The notes under the pieces: generated by a model | Told to the model about the DNA's origin: nothing | Seen by the model: the letters and a program-made list of their open reading frames with translations, nothing else | The model's database searches: none | Made by a program: the position numbers and the translations under genes | DNA from: Myxococcus eversor | Lineage (GTDB): Bacteria > Myxococcota > Myxococcia > Myxococcales > Myxococcaceae | Reading direction: 5' to 3' | Assembly (NCBI RefSeq): GCF_010894455.1 | Contig: NZ_JAAIXY010000016.1 | Span: forward strand, 124,001-188,000 | DNA length: 64,000 nt | Shown here: positions 15,708 to 24,127 of the stretch, piece after piece | How positions within the stretch are numbered: position 1 is the stretch's first letter | Layout: every line of letters starts with the position of its first letter

Positions 15708-17474
15708 ATGACGACCCCGACGCAGAACACTCCGCTGCTGCCCGAGACGCAGCGTGGCCCCGCCGAGCGCCTGCTGGACCTGGTGCTCAGTGGCTCCGCG
15801 CACCTGTGGCACAACCGGCCGGGACTGGACGTGAATGGCACCTGGGTGGCCGCGGCGCACGCCACTCCGGCGCAGCGCACGCTCGGCAAGCCCGTGAAGC
15901 CGGGCCTCTTCGTGCCGGCGGCGGTGCGCCTCTACCGACAGCTGTTGGACATCCACCGACTCAACTCGGAGCTGATGGCGCACTTCGCGTCGTACGCGCT
16001 GACGCAGACGGACTGGCGTGACCTGAAGGTGGCCACGTGCGCGCTCATGCTGGTGCAGGAGCACGCGGGCCAGCCCGTCGTCGGCGAGGACGGGAAGGTG
16101 GCGTTCCACGACGATGACTGGCGGGCCATCGGCGAGGCCATGGTGCTGCACTACGAGCGCAAGTCCACGCGCATGCTCACGCCCAAGGCGGTGCTGCGAG
16201 TGGCGGAGCTGCTCGAGCTGCCGGACATCGCGCGCCTCAACCGAGAGGCGGGCTTCGGCGACCCGGCGTCTCGCAAGGCGCCCATGGGCCGCTGGAAGCG
16301 CGTGGCGTCCCGGTGGCTGGCGGCGCGTGAGGCCAACCTGCCGATGCTCCAGGGTCTGGTGAAGGCGGGCTACAAGGAGACGCTGAAGAAGCTGGCGCGC
16401 AAGGCGGGGTACAAGCCGCGCGCGCAGGGCTTCTTCGAGGTGCTCGGCTGGAAGCAGAAGCAGGCCGAGGGCGGGCACCGCACGGTGGGCCTGAGCGGGC
16501 TGACGTTGGTCAAGAGCCAGCGCTTCGACGGGTTGTCGGAGGCGGAGATCTGCGAGTGGATCGAGCTGGAGCGCCTCTCCTACAAGGAGGTGGTGGGCCG
16601 GCTGCCGAAGGACCTGGGCATGACTCCGGCCATCATGGCGGCGCTGCTGCCCTCGTTGTCGGACCGTGACTTGCGACTGATGACGCCGACGCTCGAGGAG
16701 CTGGGGCTGTTGGCGGAGCCCTCCGTGCGCGGGCGATGGGAGCTGGCCGTCCAGACGGCGACGGACCAGCGCGCGCTGAACATCGCGAAGAACGTGCGCA
16801 GCGACGTGCTGCGCCAGAAGCTGGAGGAGGCGAGCGACAACGCGGCACGACAGGCGGTGGCGGAGGCGACGGCGGAGACCGACGTGAGGGTGATGTTCCT
16901 CATCGACAAGTCGGGCTCCATGGAGGGCGCCATCGAGAACTCGAAGGAGGCGCTGGCGCGCATCCTCGCGGGCTTCCCGATGGAGAAGCTGCACATCGCG
17001 GCGTTCGACACGATGGGCACCGTCCTCAAGCCGAAGGCCGCCAACCGCACGGCGGTGCAGCACATGCTCGAGCGGCTCAAGGCGTCGGGCGGCACGACTC
17101 ACGCGGCCGGGGTGCATGCCCTGCACCGCGACGGCGTGAAGGTGCCTGAGGGGGCGAAGCTGGTGGTCATCGTCGTGGGTGACGAGGCGGGCGAGGCGGG
17201 TGACCAGTTCGCCCGCGCGTTCCGCGACTGCGGCTACACGGTGGCGGCGCTGGCGTTGCTGGTGAGCGTGGCGGGGGCCCGTGGCAACACGGTCCGCACG
17301 TGCGCGAGCTTCATGAAGGTGCCCTTCAGCGAGGTGAACGTGGACCAGTTCGCGGACCCGTACCAGGTCCCCCGGGTGCTCAAGGCGCTGCTGGATGCGC
17401 CGACTCAGCCCGGTGCCAGCCAGTCCGGCTGGGTGGAGCGGGTGATGCGCACGCCGTTGCTGAAGGTGGCGTGA
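15708..17474 (+). CDS. TROVE/vWA-domain protein, Ro60/Rsr-like Y-RNA-binding protein
   Basis: This 588-residue protein has a helical HEAT-like N-terminal region (about 20-380), the shape of the TROVE ring that binds misfolded RNA and Y RNA. A C-terminal vWA domain starts near residue 392 with V-M-F-L-I-D-K-S-G-S-M. MIDAS residues are visible: D400, S402, S404, a G-G-T-T-H near 461-465 and G-D-E-A-G-E later. In other bacteria Rsr works with Y RNAs and exoribonucleases such as PNPase in RNA quality control and stress survival. Here two Y RNAs lie directly upstream. It is the first gene of a three-gene operon. The TROVE call rests on architecture and context; the vWA part is certain. Confidence 0.85.
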   Translation: MTTPTQNTPLLPETQRGPAERLLDLVLSGSAHLWHNRPGLDVNGTWVAAAHATPAQRTLGKPVKPGLFVPAAVRLYRQLLDIHRLNSELMAHFASYALTQTDWRDLKVATCALMLVQEHAGQPVVGEDGKVAFHDDDWRAIGEAMVLHYERKSTRMLTPKAVLRVAELLELPDIARLNREAGFGDPASRKAPMGRWKRVASRWLAAREANLPMLQGLVKAGYKETLKKLARKAGYKPRAQGFFEVLGWKQKQAEGGHRTVGLSGLTLVKSQRFDGLSEAEICEWIELERLSYKEVVGRLPKDLGMTPAIMAALLPSLSDRDLRLMTPTLEELGLLAEPSVRGRWELAVQTATDQRALNIAKNVRSDVLRQKLEEASDNAARQAVAEATAETDVRVMFLIDKSGSMEGAIENSKEALARILAGFPMEKLHIAAFDTMGTVLKPKAANRTAVQHMLERLKASGGTTHAAGVHALHRDGVKVPEGAKLVVIVVGDEAGEAGDQFARAFRDCGYTVAALALLVSVAGARGNTVRTCASFMKVPFSEVNVDQFADPYQVPRVLKALLDAPTQPGASQSGWVERVMRTPLLKVA

Positions 17475-17503
17475 ACCCGAAGTCGTGGTGACAAGGAGGC
17501 GGC

Positions 17504-18523
17504 GTGGACTACCGGAAGTTCCTCGGGAAGGTGGAGTCGGCGGTGCTGCCGTATCTGGGCGGCGGCACCGTGGACACCGCTTCGCGCCGCCTCCGTGTCA
17601 CCTCCCCCGTGGCGCCGGGGTGGTGGCGCTTCGAGGTGAAGGGGCGGGAGGCCACGGCGTGCGAGCCGGCCAGTCCGGAAGGTCTGGACAGGCTGCCGCG
17701 CGTGCGAGGCCACATGTGGGGCTCGCGGCTGGTGCGCGAAGGCGCGGTGGCCGAGCCCCTGGAGTTGATGCCAGAGGAGGAGCCCGCCGTGCTCGCGCCC
17801 GTGAGTGCCCGGCGCTGGCACGACGGCTCGCTGCTGTTCGACGGGGTGGACTTCGAGGGCGAGGCGGAGGACCAGGCACGCCGTGCCCTGGAGGAGGGTC
17901 AGCCGCTCTCCACCGTGAAGGGCGTGAGCGCGCCGCTGCGGGCGGCCTATGGCTACGCGCTCTTGGGGTCGGCGTCCAGGACGCTGGGCATCCGCTTCGC
18001 ACCAGCGGAGACGCGCGGCCGGGTGCTGCGGGTGGCCGAGCAGGGCCGGACCGAGGCGGAGTCCTGTCTGCGGGCCCTGGTGGCGGAGCGAGAGGCCCAT
18101 CAGCGCGCGCTCGCGGCGAGGCTGCTGGCGGCGAACGTGCAAGCGCAGGCGGCACAGACAGCGGAGGCAGCGCGGGCCCGTGCCGTGGAGCTCGCGGAGA
18201 GGGCTCGGCGACACCTCGATGGCGCGGGGGCCCGACATGGGCGGGGTGCGCCAGTGGGCGACCACTCGCGCGCGGAGGTCGCGCTCCAGGGCGCGGGGGC
18301 GCGGTTGCTGAACCATCGAAGGATGGCGGGAAATCAGTTGGAGGTGACGTTCGCCTTCATGGGGGAGCGCTTCATCTCCGTCGTCGACGCGGGCACGCTC
18401 CAGGTCATCGACGCGGGCGTGTGTCTCGCGGGCGCGGACAGCGAGGTGACGCTGGAGAGCCTGCCCTCGGTCATCCGAGAGGCCATCGAGACGGACGTCC
18501 TGGTCATCACCCGGCACGGGTGA
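17504..18523 (+). CDS. unknown protein of the TROVE/Y-RNA operon
   Basis: A GTG start 29 bases after the TROVE gene, preceded by AAGGAGG, gives 339 residues. I do not recognise the family. The N-terminal 150 residues look globular with Trp-rich motifs (G-W-W-R-F-E-V, R-R-W-H-D-G-S). Residues 180-245 are an Ala/Arg/Glu-rich helix likely to be coiled coil. The last 60 residues form a compact beta/alpha unit (L-E-V-T-F-A-F-M-G-E-R-F, then V-I-D-A-G-V-C). No membrane segment or signal is seen. Tight spacing to both neighbours suggests it works with the Ro-like protein or with the JAB-like protein. Confidence 0.75.
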   Translation: MDYRKFLGKVESAVLPYLGGGTVDTASRRLRVTSPVAPGWWRFEVKGREATACEPASPEGLDRLPRVRGHMWGSRLVREGAVAEPLELMPEEEPAVLAPVSARRWHDGSLLFDGVDFEGEAEDQARRALEEGQPLSTVKGVSAPLRAAYGYALLGSASRTLGIRFAPAETRGRVLRVAEQGRTEAESCLRALVAEREAHQRALAARLLAANVQAQAAQTAEAARARAVELAERARRHLDGAGARHGRGAPVGDHSRAEVALQGAGARLLNHRRMAGNQLEVTFAFMGERFISVVDAGTLQVIDAGVCLAGADSEVTLESLPSVIREAIETDVLVITRHG

Positions 18524-18542
18524 CGTGCGGAGAGGAGGAGTC

Positions 18543-18914
18543 ATGTCGATGCAAGAGGTGTGTCTGCTCATCGGTCGGGACGAGGAGGTGTTGTGGTGCG
18601 AGACCTCCGACAGTCCCGTCCTGCTGCCTGACTCCCGCACGCGGTGGGAGGCCATCTGGTACTGGCGTCACGAGCTGGTGGAGGTGGCGCACAGCCACCC
18701 CGAGGGCCCGCTCGGCTTCTCCACCGAGGATGAGACGACGATGACGGCGTTGACGGAGGCGCTCGGTCGCGCACCGCGCTTCTCCGTCGTGGCCCCCGGC
18801 GGCATGGTCGCCCGCGTCGAGGGCCGCGATGTCTGGGTCTCCGACGAGCCCTGGTGGGCCGAGCCCTTGCGCGAAGTCTCGGGAATGACTCACTCGCCCA
18901 TGGCGCGCGCGTAA
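18543..18914 (+). CDS. JAB/JAMM-like metalloprotease (isopeptidase-type)
   Basis: This 123-residue protein has the exact JAMM zinc signature H-x-H-x7-S-x2-D, as H50-S-H52, S60 and D63, set in A-H-S-H-P-E-G-P. JAB domains remove ubiquitin or ubiquitin-like tags and occur in bacterial E1/Ubl operons. The start is chosen at M-S-M-Q-E-V because GGAGGAG precedes it; it lies 19 bases after the preceding gene. The matching candidates for a tag and an E1 are about 10 kb away at 28.3-29.2 kb. The N-terminal part, before the metal site, is short, so the domain is compact. Confidence 0.8.
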   Translation: MSMQEVCLLIGRDEEVLWCETSDSPVLLPDSRTRWEAIWYWRHELVEVAHSHPEGPLGFSTEDETTMTALTEALGRAPRFSVVAPGGMVARVEGRDVWVSDEPWWAEPLREVSGMTHSPMARA

Positions 18915-18922
18915 GGCTCCGC

Positions 18923-19420
18923 TCAGCTCGGGTGACGCCACAGCTCCTTGAGGTCCTCGGGGAGCTGGTCCATGACATCCTCGGCCTCGCCTTCGCTGAT
19001 CTGATCTCTCACGGCGTTGAGGACCGCGCGAACCACGGGCGCCACCGCGTCCGGGTTGAGCGCCAGGTCCTCACCCACGCGCTTGAGCAGCTCCTCGCGG
19101 CCAAAGCCCCCCGGCAGCTCGTCCTCGTGGCGCTCGCACCGGTGCAACAGCTCCGTCAGCTTGCCGGGGAGTTGCGCCTCCAGGTCCTCTGTCTCCTCGC
19201 TGTTGATGCGCTGCTCCACCGCGCAGAGCACGGACACGGCGGCCTGCTCCGCCACCGCGGGCGACATGCCACCGCGCTCGCACAGGTGCTTGATGAAGGC
19301 CCGGTAGGTCTGGCTCGCGTGCGCGGCGCTTCTCCGGGCACGTCGGGCCTCGATGGGCAGCTCTCCGCGCGCGCCTTCTGGTGAAGCCCGCCGGCCCTCT
19401 TGCTCCCGCTTGTCCGCCAT
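18923..19420 (-). CDS. DUF2267 protein
   Basis: This 165-residue cytoplasmic protein has a charged N-terminal 35 residues and then two related helical units, about 38-95 and 105-160. Both have the pattern F-x3-L or L-L-x-R-V followed by A-V-x-x-A-V or A-V-L-N-A-V, then E-A-E-D-V-M/E-T-E-D-L-E and Q-L-P. This duplicated pattern is that of DUF2267, a family of unknown role often found near stress genes. It is convergent with the JAB-like gene, eight bases apart, and not part of that operon. Confidence 0.82.
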   Translation of the reverse strand: MADKREQEGRRASPEGARGELPIEARRARRSAAHASQTYRAFIKHLCERGGMSPAVAEQAAVSVLCAVEQRINSEETEDLEAQLPGKLTELLHRCERHEDELPGGFGREELLKRVGEDLALNPDAVAPVVRAVLNAVRDQISEGEAEDVMDQLPEDLKELWRHPS

Positions 19421-19524
19421 GACCTGTCCTCCCGATGTGCCTTCGTGGACATCAGGTTGCCCACGGCTCCCGGGAGGAGCACCACTCGACCTGTGCGGAG
19501 GACGGGCCGCCGCCTCCCCGCCCG

Positions 19525-21867
19525 CTACGCGGCTTTGCGCACGTAGGTGTCGTACAAGGCGCCGAAGAAGAACCGCCCGAAGCGCAGCAGCGCGGACAGC
19601 CGACGCTGCGTGTCCCGAGCGCTCGGCACGCGCAGCGTGGAGAGCTGCACGGCGAAGTCCTTCGCATTCAACCGCAGCAGCCCTCGCGCGATGCAGGGGC
19701 CCGAGGCGTCACTCCCCCGGTGCACGGACACGAGCAACCGCGTGGTGTCCACCCAGAGGTCGAAGCCCGCGTCGTCGTGGACGTCCTTGTAGCCGTCGAG
19801 GAAGAAGCGCTCGCCCGACTCCGCCACCAGGGGAAGCTGGTAGTGCATCCGCCGCCCGCCCGGTCGCGCCGCCTCCCGAGTCATCAGGTGGAGTTCGCCT
19901 CGCTCCACCGCGAGGGGCCGAGGAGACAACGACAAGGCCTCCACCACGCCGGAGAGTCCCAGGGGATGCAGCGGGTCCTCCAGCGTGCGCTCCAGGTCAT
20001 GAGTCTCCACCGTGAGGACGAAGCGCAGGTGGGTCGCATCGACGCGCTTCGGGTCTCCCGCGACGAGCGCGTTCTCCGCCACAGCACCCGAGATGGAGCC
20101 GTACATCGTCTCGGTGAAGCGCACGCCCACCGGCGTCCGAGCTCCGGCCTCCAGCTCCTCCGTCGCGGGTGTGTAGTCGATGCTCCACCCGTGCCGCTTC
20201 GCCATCAGCGAGACACAGCGCTCGGCCACGGCGGAGAGCGTGAACAGGGGATTGGTCCCCAGCGGTCTCGGAATCACCGAGCCGTCGCTGACATAGAGCC
20301 CTTCGTGCACCTCGGTGCCTTCCTCGCGGGCGAAGACACGTCCCTCGTGGTCCACGACGCCCGCGCTGGCGTCCTCGGCCATGACGCAACCGCCGAGCGG
20401 ATGCGTGCAGAGGACCTCATGGCCGGTGAGCCGATTCCACAGCGGATTGCGAACGAAGGTCCCACCCAGGGCCGCGGTGGCCTCGCGCAATCTCCGGTCC
20501 ACCCGCTCCAGCTCCGGCTGCGTGCCCACGTCCGGCCAGTTCACCCGCACCCGGTCGCCCTCCAGCCGCAGCTCACCGGTGCCCGCGTCGTGGGACATGA
20601 CGAGGAAGGTCTGCGTGTTGCGCATGGCCCCGTGGTACGGCCCCCGCACCGCGCTGTCCGCCACGCGCGCCAGCTCCTCCAGCTTGTCCCGCAACCCCTC
20701 GTCCGTGTCGTCCCCGGCCACCGCGGAAGCGGCGGCGAGCAGGCCCAGCATCGGCCTTCCGAACGCACCCGGCATGGCGCCGTTCTCGATGACCATGCCG
20801 TCCTCCTGCCGGGACGTCCCGCGCTCATCGATGATGCCGCTGATGGTGGGGCCCACGGGCTCACGGCCCTCCACCGGATGGGTCCCATGGCCCACGCCGT
20901 TGATGGGGACGTCCGTGTTGTAGCCGAACGCCATCACATCGCCGTTGGAGCTGAAGCGCTGGCCCAGCATCCGCGACAACGGCAACCCCAGTGCCTGGGA
21001 GCGCAGCAGGATTTCCGCCGAGCCCATGGTGCCCGCCGCGAGGACGACCATGTCCGCCGTCACCCAGAGGTCCGGCGCCTCGAAGCGCTCACGGCCGCTG
21101 TTCATCGGCCGGTAGTAGATGCGCCAGCGTCCGCCATCGCGCGCCAGGTAGCGCACGCCCACTTCAGTGAAGAGCTTCGCGCCGTGGCGGTGCGCATCCG
21201 GCAGGTAGTTCATCAGCACGGAGTTCTTCGCGCCCTGATTGCACCCGGTGAGGCAGTCGCCGCACAACGAGCAGGCGCCCTGACGCACGCCCGCTTCATT
21301 CACTCCGCCCGCGAAGGAGACGGCCAGGGGCGGACGCCGGAAGGTGCCACCCAGGTGGCGCGCGGCGCGCTCCATCGCCTCCAGCGAGGCCAGGGGCGGC
21401 GAGGACTCCGGATAGGGCGTGGGACGCAACATGCGCTCGGCCCAGGTGAACCCGTCTTCGAGGCGGCCGGGCACATCCGCCCGGAGCGCCTCCGGCCAGC
21501 GTGCGTCCTGGAACACGCGCGGGTCCGGCCGCAGCGTGACGCCCGCGTTGATGAGTGAAGTGCCGCCCAGACCGCAGCCCGTCACGACGGCCACGTCTCC
21601 ACCCCGGTGCAGCTCGAAGAGGGCCGTGGGGCTTCCCAGGTCCACGCCGCTCTCGGCCTCGAGGTGTATCTGCAGTTCCTTGGCGAAGTCCGCCTCCGTG
21701 CGTGGATAGTCGCCCGGTTGCAGCTCCCGCCCCCGCTCCAGGACGCACACCTGACGCCCTGCTCGCGCGAGCCGGCTGGCGGTGATGGCGCCGCCATAGC
21801 CCGACCCGATGACGACCACGGAGTAATGGGACTCCAACTCACTCCACCGTGCTGACAGCCTCCGCAT
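19525..21867 (-). CDS. GMC-family FAD oxidoreductase (cholesterol-oxidase-like)
   Basis: From the start M-R-R-L-S-A the protein is 780 residues. The FAD fingerprint G-S-G-Y-G-G-A is near residues 18-24, and L-E-R-G near the end of the second strand. A cysteine cluster C-S-L-C-G-D-C-L-T-G-C near 190-200 resembles an iron-sulfur or structural cluster of a GMC subgroup. The C-terminal third includes the conserved H-P-L-G-G-C and G-T-N-P motifs of GMC enzymes. Members oxidise sterols or other alcohols. It has about 200 extra C-terminal residues forming a beta-rich domain, also seen in bacterial cholesterol-oxidase-like proteins. Confidence 0.87.
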   Translation of the reverse strand: MRRLSARWSELESHYSVVVIGSGYGGAITASRLARAGRQVCVLERGRELQPGDYPRTEADFAKELQIHLEAESGVDLGSPTALFELHRGGDVAVVTGCGLGGTSLINAGVTLRPDPRVFQDARWPEALRADVPGRLEDGFTWAERMLRPTPYPESSPPLASLEAMERAARHLGGTFRRPPLAVSFAGGVNEAGVRQGACSLCGDCLTGCNQGAKNSVLMNYLPDAHRHGAKLFTEVGVRYLARDGGRWRIYYRPMNSGRERFEAPDLWVTADMVVLAAGTMGSAEILLRSQALGLPLSRMLGQRFSSNGDVMAFGYNTDVPINGVGHGTHPVEGREPVGPTISGIIDERGTSRQEDGMVIENGAMPGAFGRPMLGLLAAASAVAGDDTDEGLRDKLEELARVADSAVRGPYHGAMRNTQTFLVMSHDAGTGELRLEGDRVRVNWPDVGTQPELERVDRRLREATAALGGTFVRNPLWNRLTGHEVLCTHPLGGCVMAEDASAGVVDHEGRVFAREEGTEVHEGLYVSDGSVIPRPLGTNPLFTLSAVAERCVSLMAKRHGWSIDYTPATEELEAGARTPVGVRFTETMYGSISGAVAENALVAGDPKRVDATHLRFVLTVETHDLERTLEDPLHPLGLSGVVEALSLSPRPLAVERGELHLMTREAARPGGRRMHYQLPLVAESGERFFLDGYKDVHDDAGFDLWVDTTRLLVSVHRGSDASGPCIARGLLRLNAKDFAVQLSTLRVPSARDTQRRLSALLRFGRFFFGALYDTYVRKAA

Positions 21868-22060
21868 CGGCACTCCCAATGGCGACCCCCGCCCTCGCTT
21901 CACCACCCTCGAAGTACGGTGCCAACGCCCTGGCACGGCTTCCCGCGAAGGCGGCCGGGGTGACGTTCGCCCGAGCACCCTGGCGCCCGGACCACGACCC
22001 CGTCATGAGGACTTCGGACATAGAGGGGGAAGGGCCCGCGGTCAAATCCACGGGGGTGCC

Positions 22061-22762
22061 TCACTCCAGCTCGGCCGCCTCACCGTCCGCGCGCCTGAGC
22101 GCGTTCACCAGCCGGTGCGCCTGTCGCGTGGTCTCCGGCTCGCGGTACTTCGGACTCGCCCGCAGCACCAACTCCACCGCCGTGGGCAGATCCATCAGAT
22201 GGCCTGGCGACACATACACGGGCTGAACCGCCTTGCGCGTGCGGACCGCCATCCCCACCACCTCTCCCCTGTGAATGATAGGTGACGTCGCGCCTCGCTC
22301 TTCGCCCAGCTTGCCGTGTGTCCCGACCAACAGGGACTTGCCACAGCCGATGGAGGGGACGCCGAACAACAACCCGCCATGGCTGGCGATGCCCAACCTG
22401 CGCGGGTGCGCGATGCCGTGCCCGTCGAAGATGAGCACGTCGGGCCGCACCGTGAGCCGCTCCCAGGCGACCGCCACCACGGGCAGCTCCCGGAAGGACA
22501 ACAGGCCTGGCACATACGGAAACCCGAGGGTCACCGCCGAGCCCGCCCGCGCCACCGGTGCAAGCGTGGCCGCGTCCAGCACCACGATGCCGCCGAAGCC
22601 CGTGTCGTTCCCTTTCTCCGTGGACACATCCGCGCCCGCGATGAGCTCCACTCGCAGACCCGGCGGAGGCCGGAGCACCACCCGGTCCTTGAGTTGACGT
22701 TGCAGCGCCACCGCCTCCGTCGGCGAGACATTCCAACGATGCATCTCCGGCTGAAGCTCCAT
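22061..22762 (-). CDS. nfi: endonuclease V
   Basis: The start at M-E-L-Q-P-E has an AGGAGGTGG site upstream and gives 233 residues, the family's usual length. Motifs are clear: I-A-G-A-D-V-S at 40-46, the long F-D-G-H-G-I-A-H-P-R near 110-120 and G-K-S-L-L after it. Endonuclease V nicks DNA (and RNA) one base 3' to deoxyinosine and starts repair of deaminated adenine. It stands alone between the GMC oxidoreductase gene and an exported protein gene on the other strand. The 298 bases in front of the next gene show no ORF or RNA that I can support. Confidence 0.93.
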   Translation of the reverse strand: MELQPEMHRWNVSPTEAVALQRQLKDRVVLRPPPGLRVELIAGADVSTEKGNDTGFGGIVVLDAATLAPVARAGSAVTLGFPYVPGLLSFRELPVVAVAWERLTVRPDVLIFDGHGIAHPRRLGIASHGGLLFGVPSIGCGKSLLVGTHGKLGEERGATSPIIHRGEVVGMAVRTRKAVQPVYVSPGHLMDLPTAVELVLRASPKYREPETTRQAHRLVNALRRADGEAAELE

Positions 22763-23060
22763 GCGGGGTCCACCTCCTGGTGCGTCTCCAGTCTGTGAAC
22801 CCGCATGGACTCGGCAACCCGGCACGACACTCGCGAGCGGGGTCTCCGTGGACCATCCAACGTCCTCACCGCCCCGAGGGGCCGAGCGCGTGTCCCCTGT
22901 CACACTGCCCTCCGGGTCCGGCCTGGAATGCCGAGGCACCGTGCCTACCGTGCTCGCTCCCAGGCATCGGTGAAGCCGCTCCCACGGACCTCTCCCCGAG
23001 CCACGCCTGGGTCATCACAGGGGCCGGCCCACGGGAGCGTCGCATGTTCGGGAGTCACTG

Positions 23061-24089
23061 ATGCGTCGAGTCCTCGCAGGCTGTCTGGCCCTATCCGCGC
23101 TGGGAACCACCCTCCCCGCCGCCGCGTCCGAGTGCGGCTACACCGCCGCGGGCTGGAACGCCCCCAACGGCGCGGTGGTGTTCAGTCGGAGTGATGACGG
23201 CCCCATCCGCAATGTGATTGATGCCATTGGCGAGTTCCGCACGCACTCCATGCTCTCGCATGGCGCGACGGGAGGCGTCACCCACGCCACCATGAAGGAC
23301 CCGGAACAGCACTCGTTGCCCACTGTCTGCGGAACACCGCTCAAGGCCGGCCAACTCCAGAACGGCTACCCGGGGCTGGAGCAGATCAATCAGGGCGGCA
23401 TCTATCATTATCTCTACGACGCGAATGGCCACGGGCCGGACTGGACCGCGTGGCAATTGGGAGACGCGGTGGGCGCGGCGCGCATCGCGGACAGCCTCTG
23501 GTTCAACCACCCCTATGTCAGTGACGTGTCCCGCGCCGACGGCAGCCAGCTCATCGACCGACCCCTGTGGAACGGGGCGCGCGTGCCGTATTCGTTGTTC
23601 CAGTACAGAGACGTGGAGTCGACGCACCAGATTCCCGGCAACGCGGCCAACAACGGGATGATGTGCTCCAGCTTTCTCGCCTACGCCCACAACTACGCGG
23701 GCAGAGGCATTGTCACCACGCACACCTATCCGCACGAAGTCGTCGCCAACGCGGCCAACACCATCCACTGGGGCGTGCATGGCCAGTGCAAGTCGTCGCT
23801 CGGCTGGTTCGAGAAAGCCGCGCTGACGGTCCTCTGTCCCTTCTCCAACGTATGCACCAACGCCGGCAACCAGGTGGCCAACTGCATGTCAGCCAATCGC
23901 TGTGACGTGAGCACCGGCGGCATCTGGAAGGGCGTGCGTGACGACCCCGCCACGACCGCCACCTCCATCAGCCCGGACCGCATCGGCGGCTGGAGCGTGC
24001 ACCCCTCCAACACCACCCTGTGGGCCAGCGACTACTCGCACCAGCTCCAGTGGAACTCCGGCGGCAACGTCTACGGCTGCTGGCAGTGA
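23061..24089 (+). CDS. exported permuted-papain-like (YiiX/NlpC-type) cysteine hydrolase, putative
   Basis: Residues 1-22 are a signal peptide ending P-A-A-A-S. A possible active site has a His in T-H-S-M-L-S-H-G near 62-68, followed much later by M-M-C-S-S-F-L-A-Y-A near residue 200. In the permuted NlpC/P60-like YaeF/YiiX group the His precedes the Cys in this way, and Cys-Ser-x-Leu/Phe is typical. Several Cys pairs near the C-terminus suggest disulfides. Such enzymes hydrolyse amide or acyl bonds in the envelope. The assignment is by motif order only. It is the first of three exported-protein genes in the same direction. Confidence 0.55.
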   Translation: MRRVLAGCLALSALGTTLPAAASECGYTAAGWNAPNGAVVFSRSDDGPIRNVIDAIGEFRTHSMLSHGATGGVTHATMKDPEQHSLPTVCGTPLKAGQLQNGYPGLEQINQGGIYHYLYDANGHGPDWTAWQLGDAVGAARIADSLWFNHPYVSDVSRADGSQLIDRPLWNGARVPYSLFQYRDVESTHQIPGNAANNGMMCSSFLAYAHNYAGRGIVTTHTYPHEVVANAANTIHWGVHGQCKSSLGWFEKAALTVLCPFSNVCTNAGNQVANCMSANRCDVSTGGIWKGVRDDPATTATSISPDRIGGWSVHPSNTTLWASDYSHQLQWNSGGNVYGCWQ

Positions 24090-24127
24090 GCACCCCCTCC
24101 CGCTGAATCAATCGACAGGAGCCCCGG

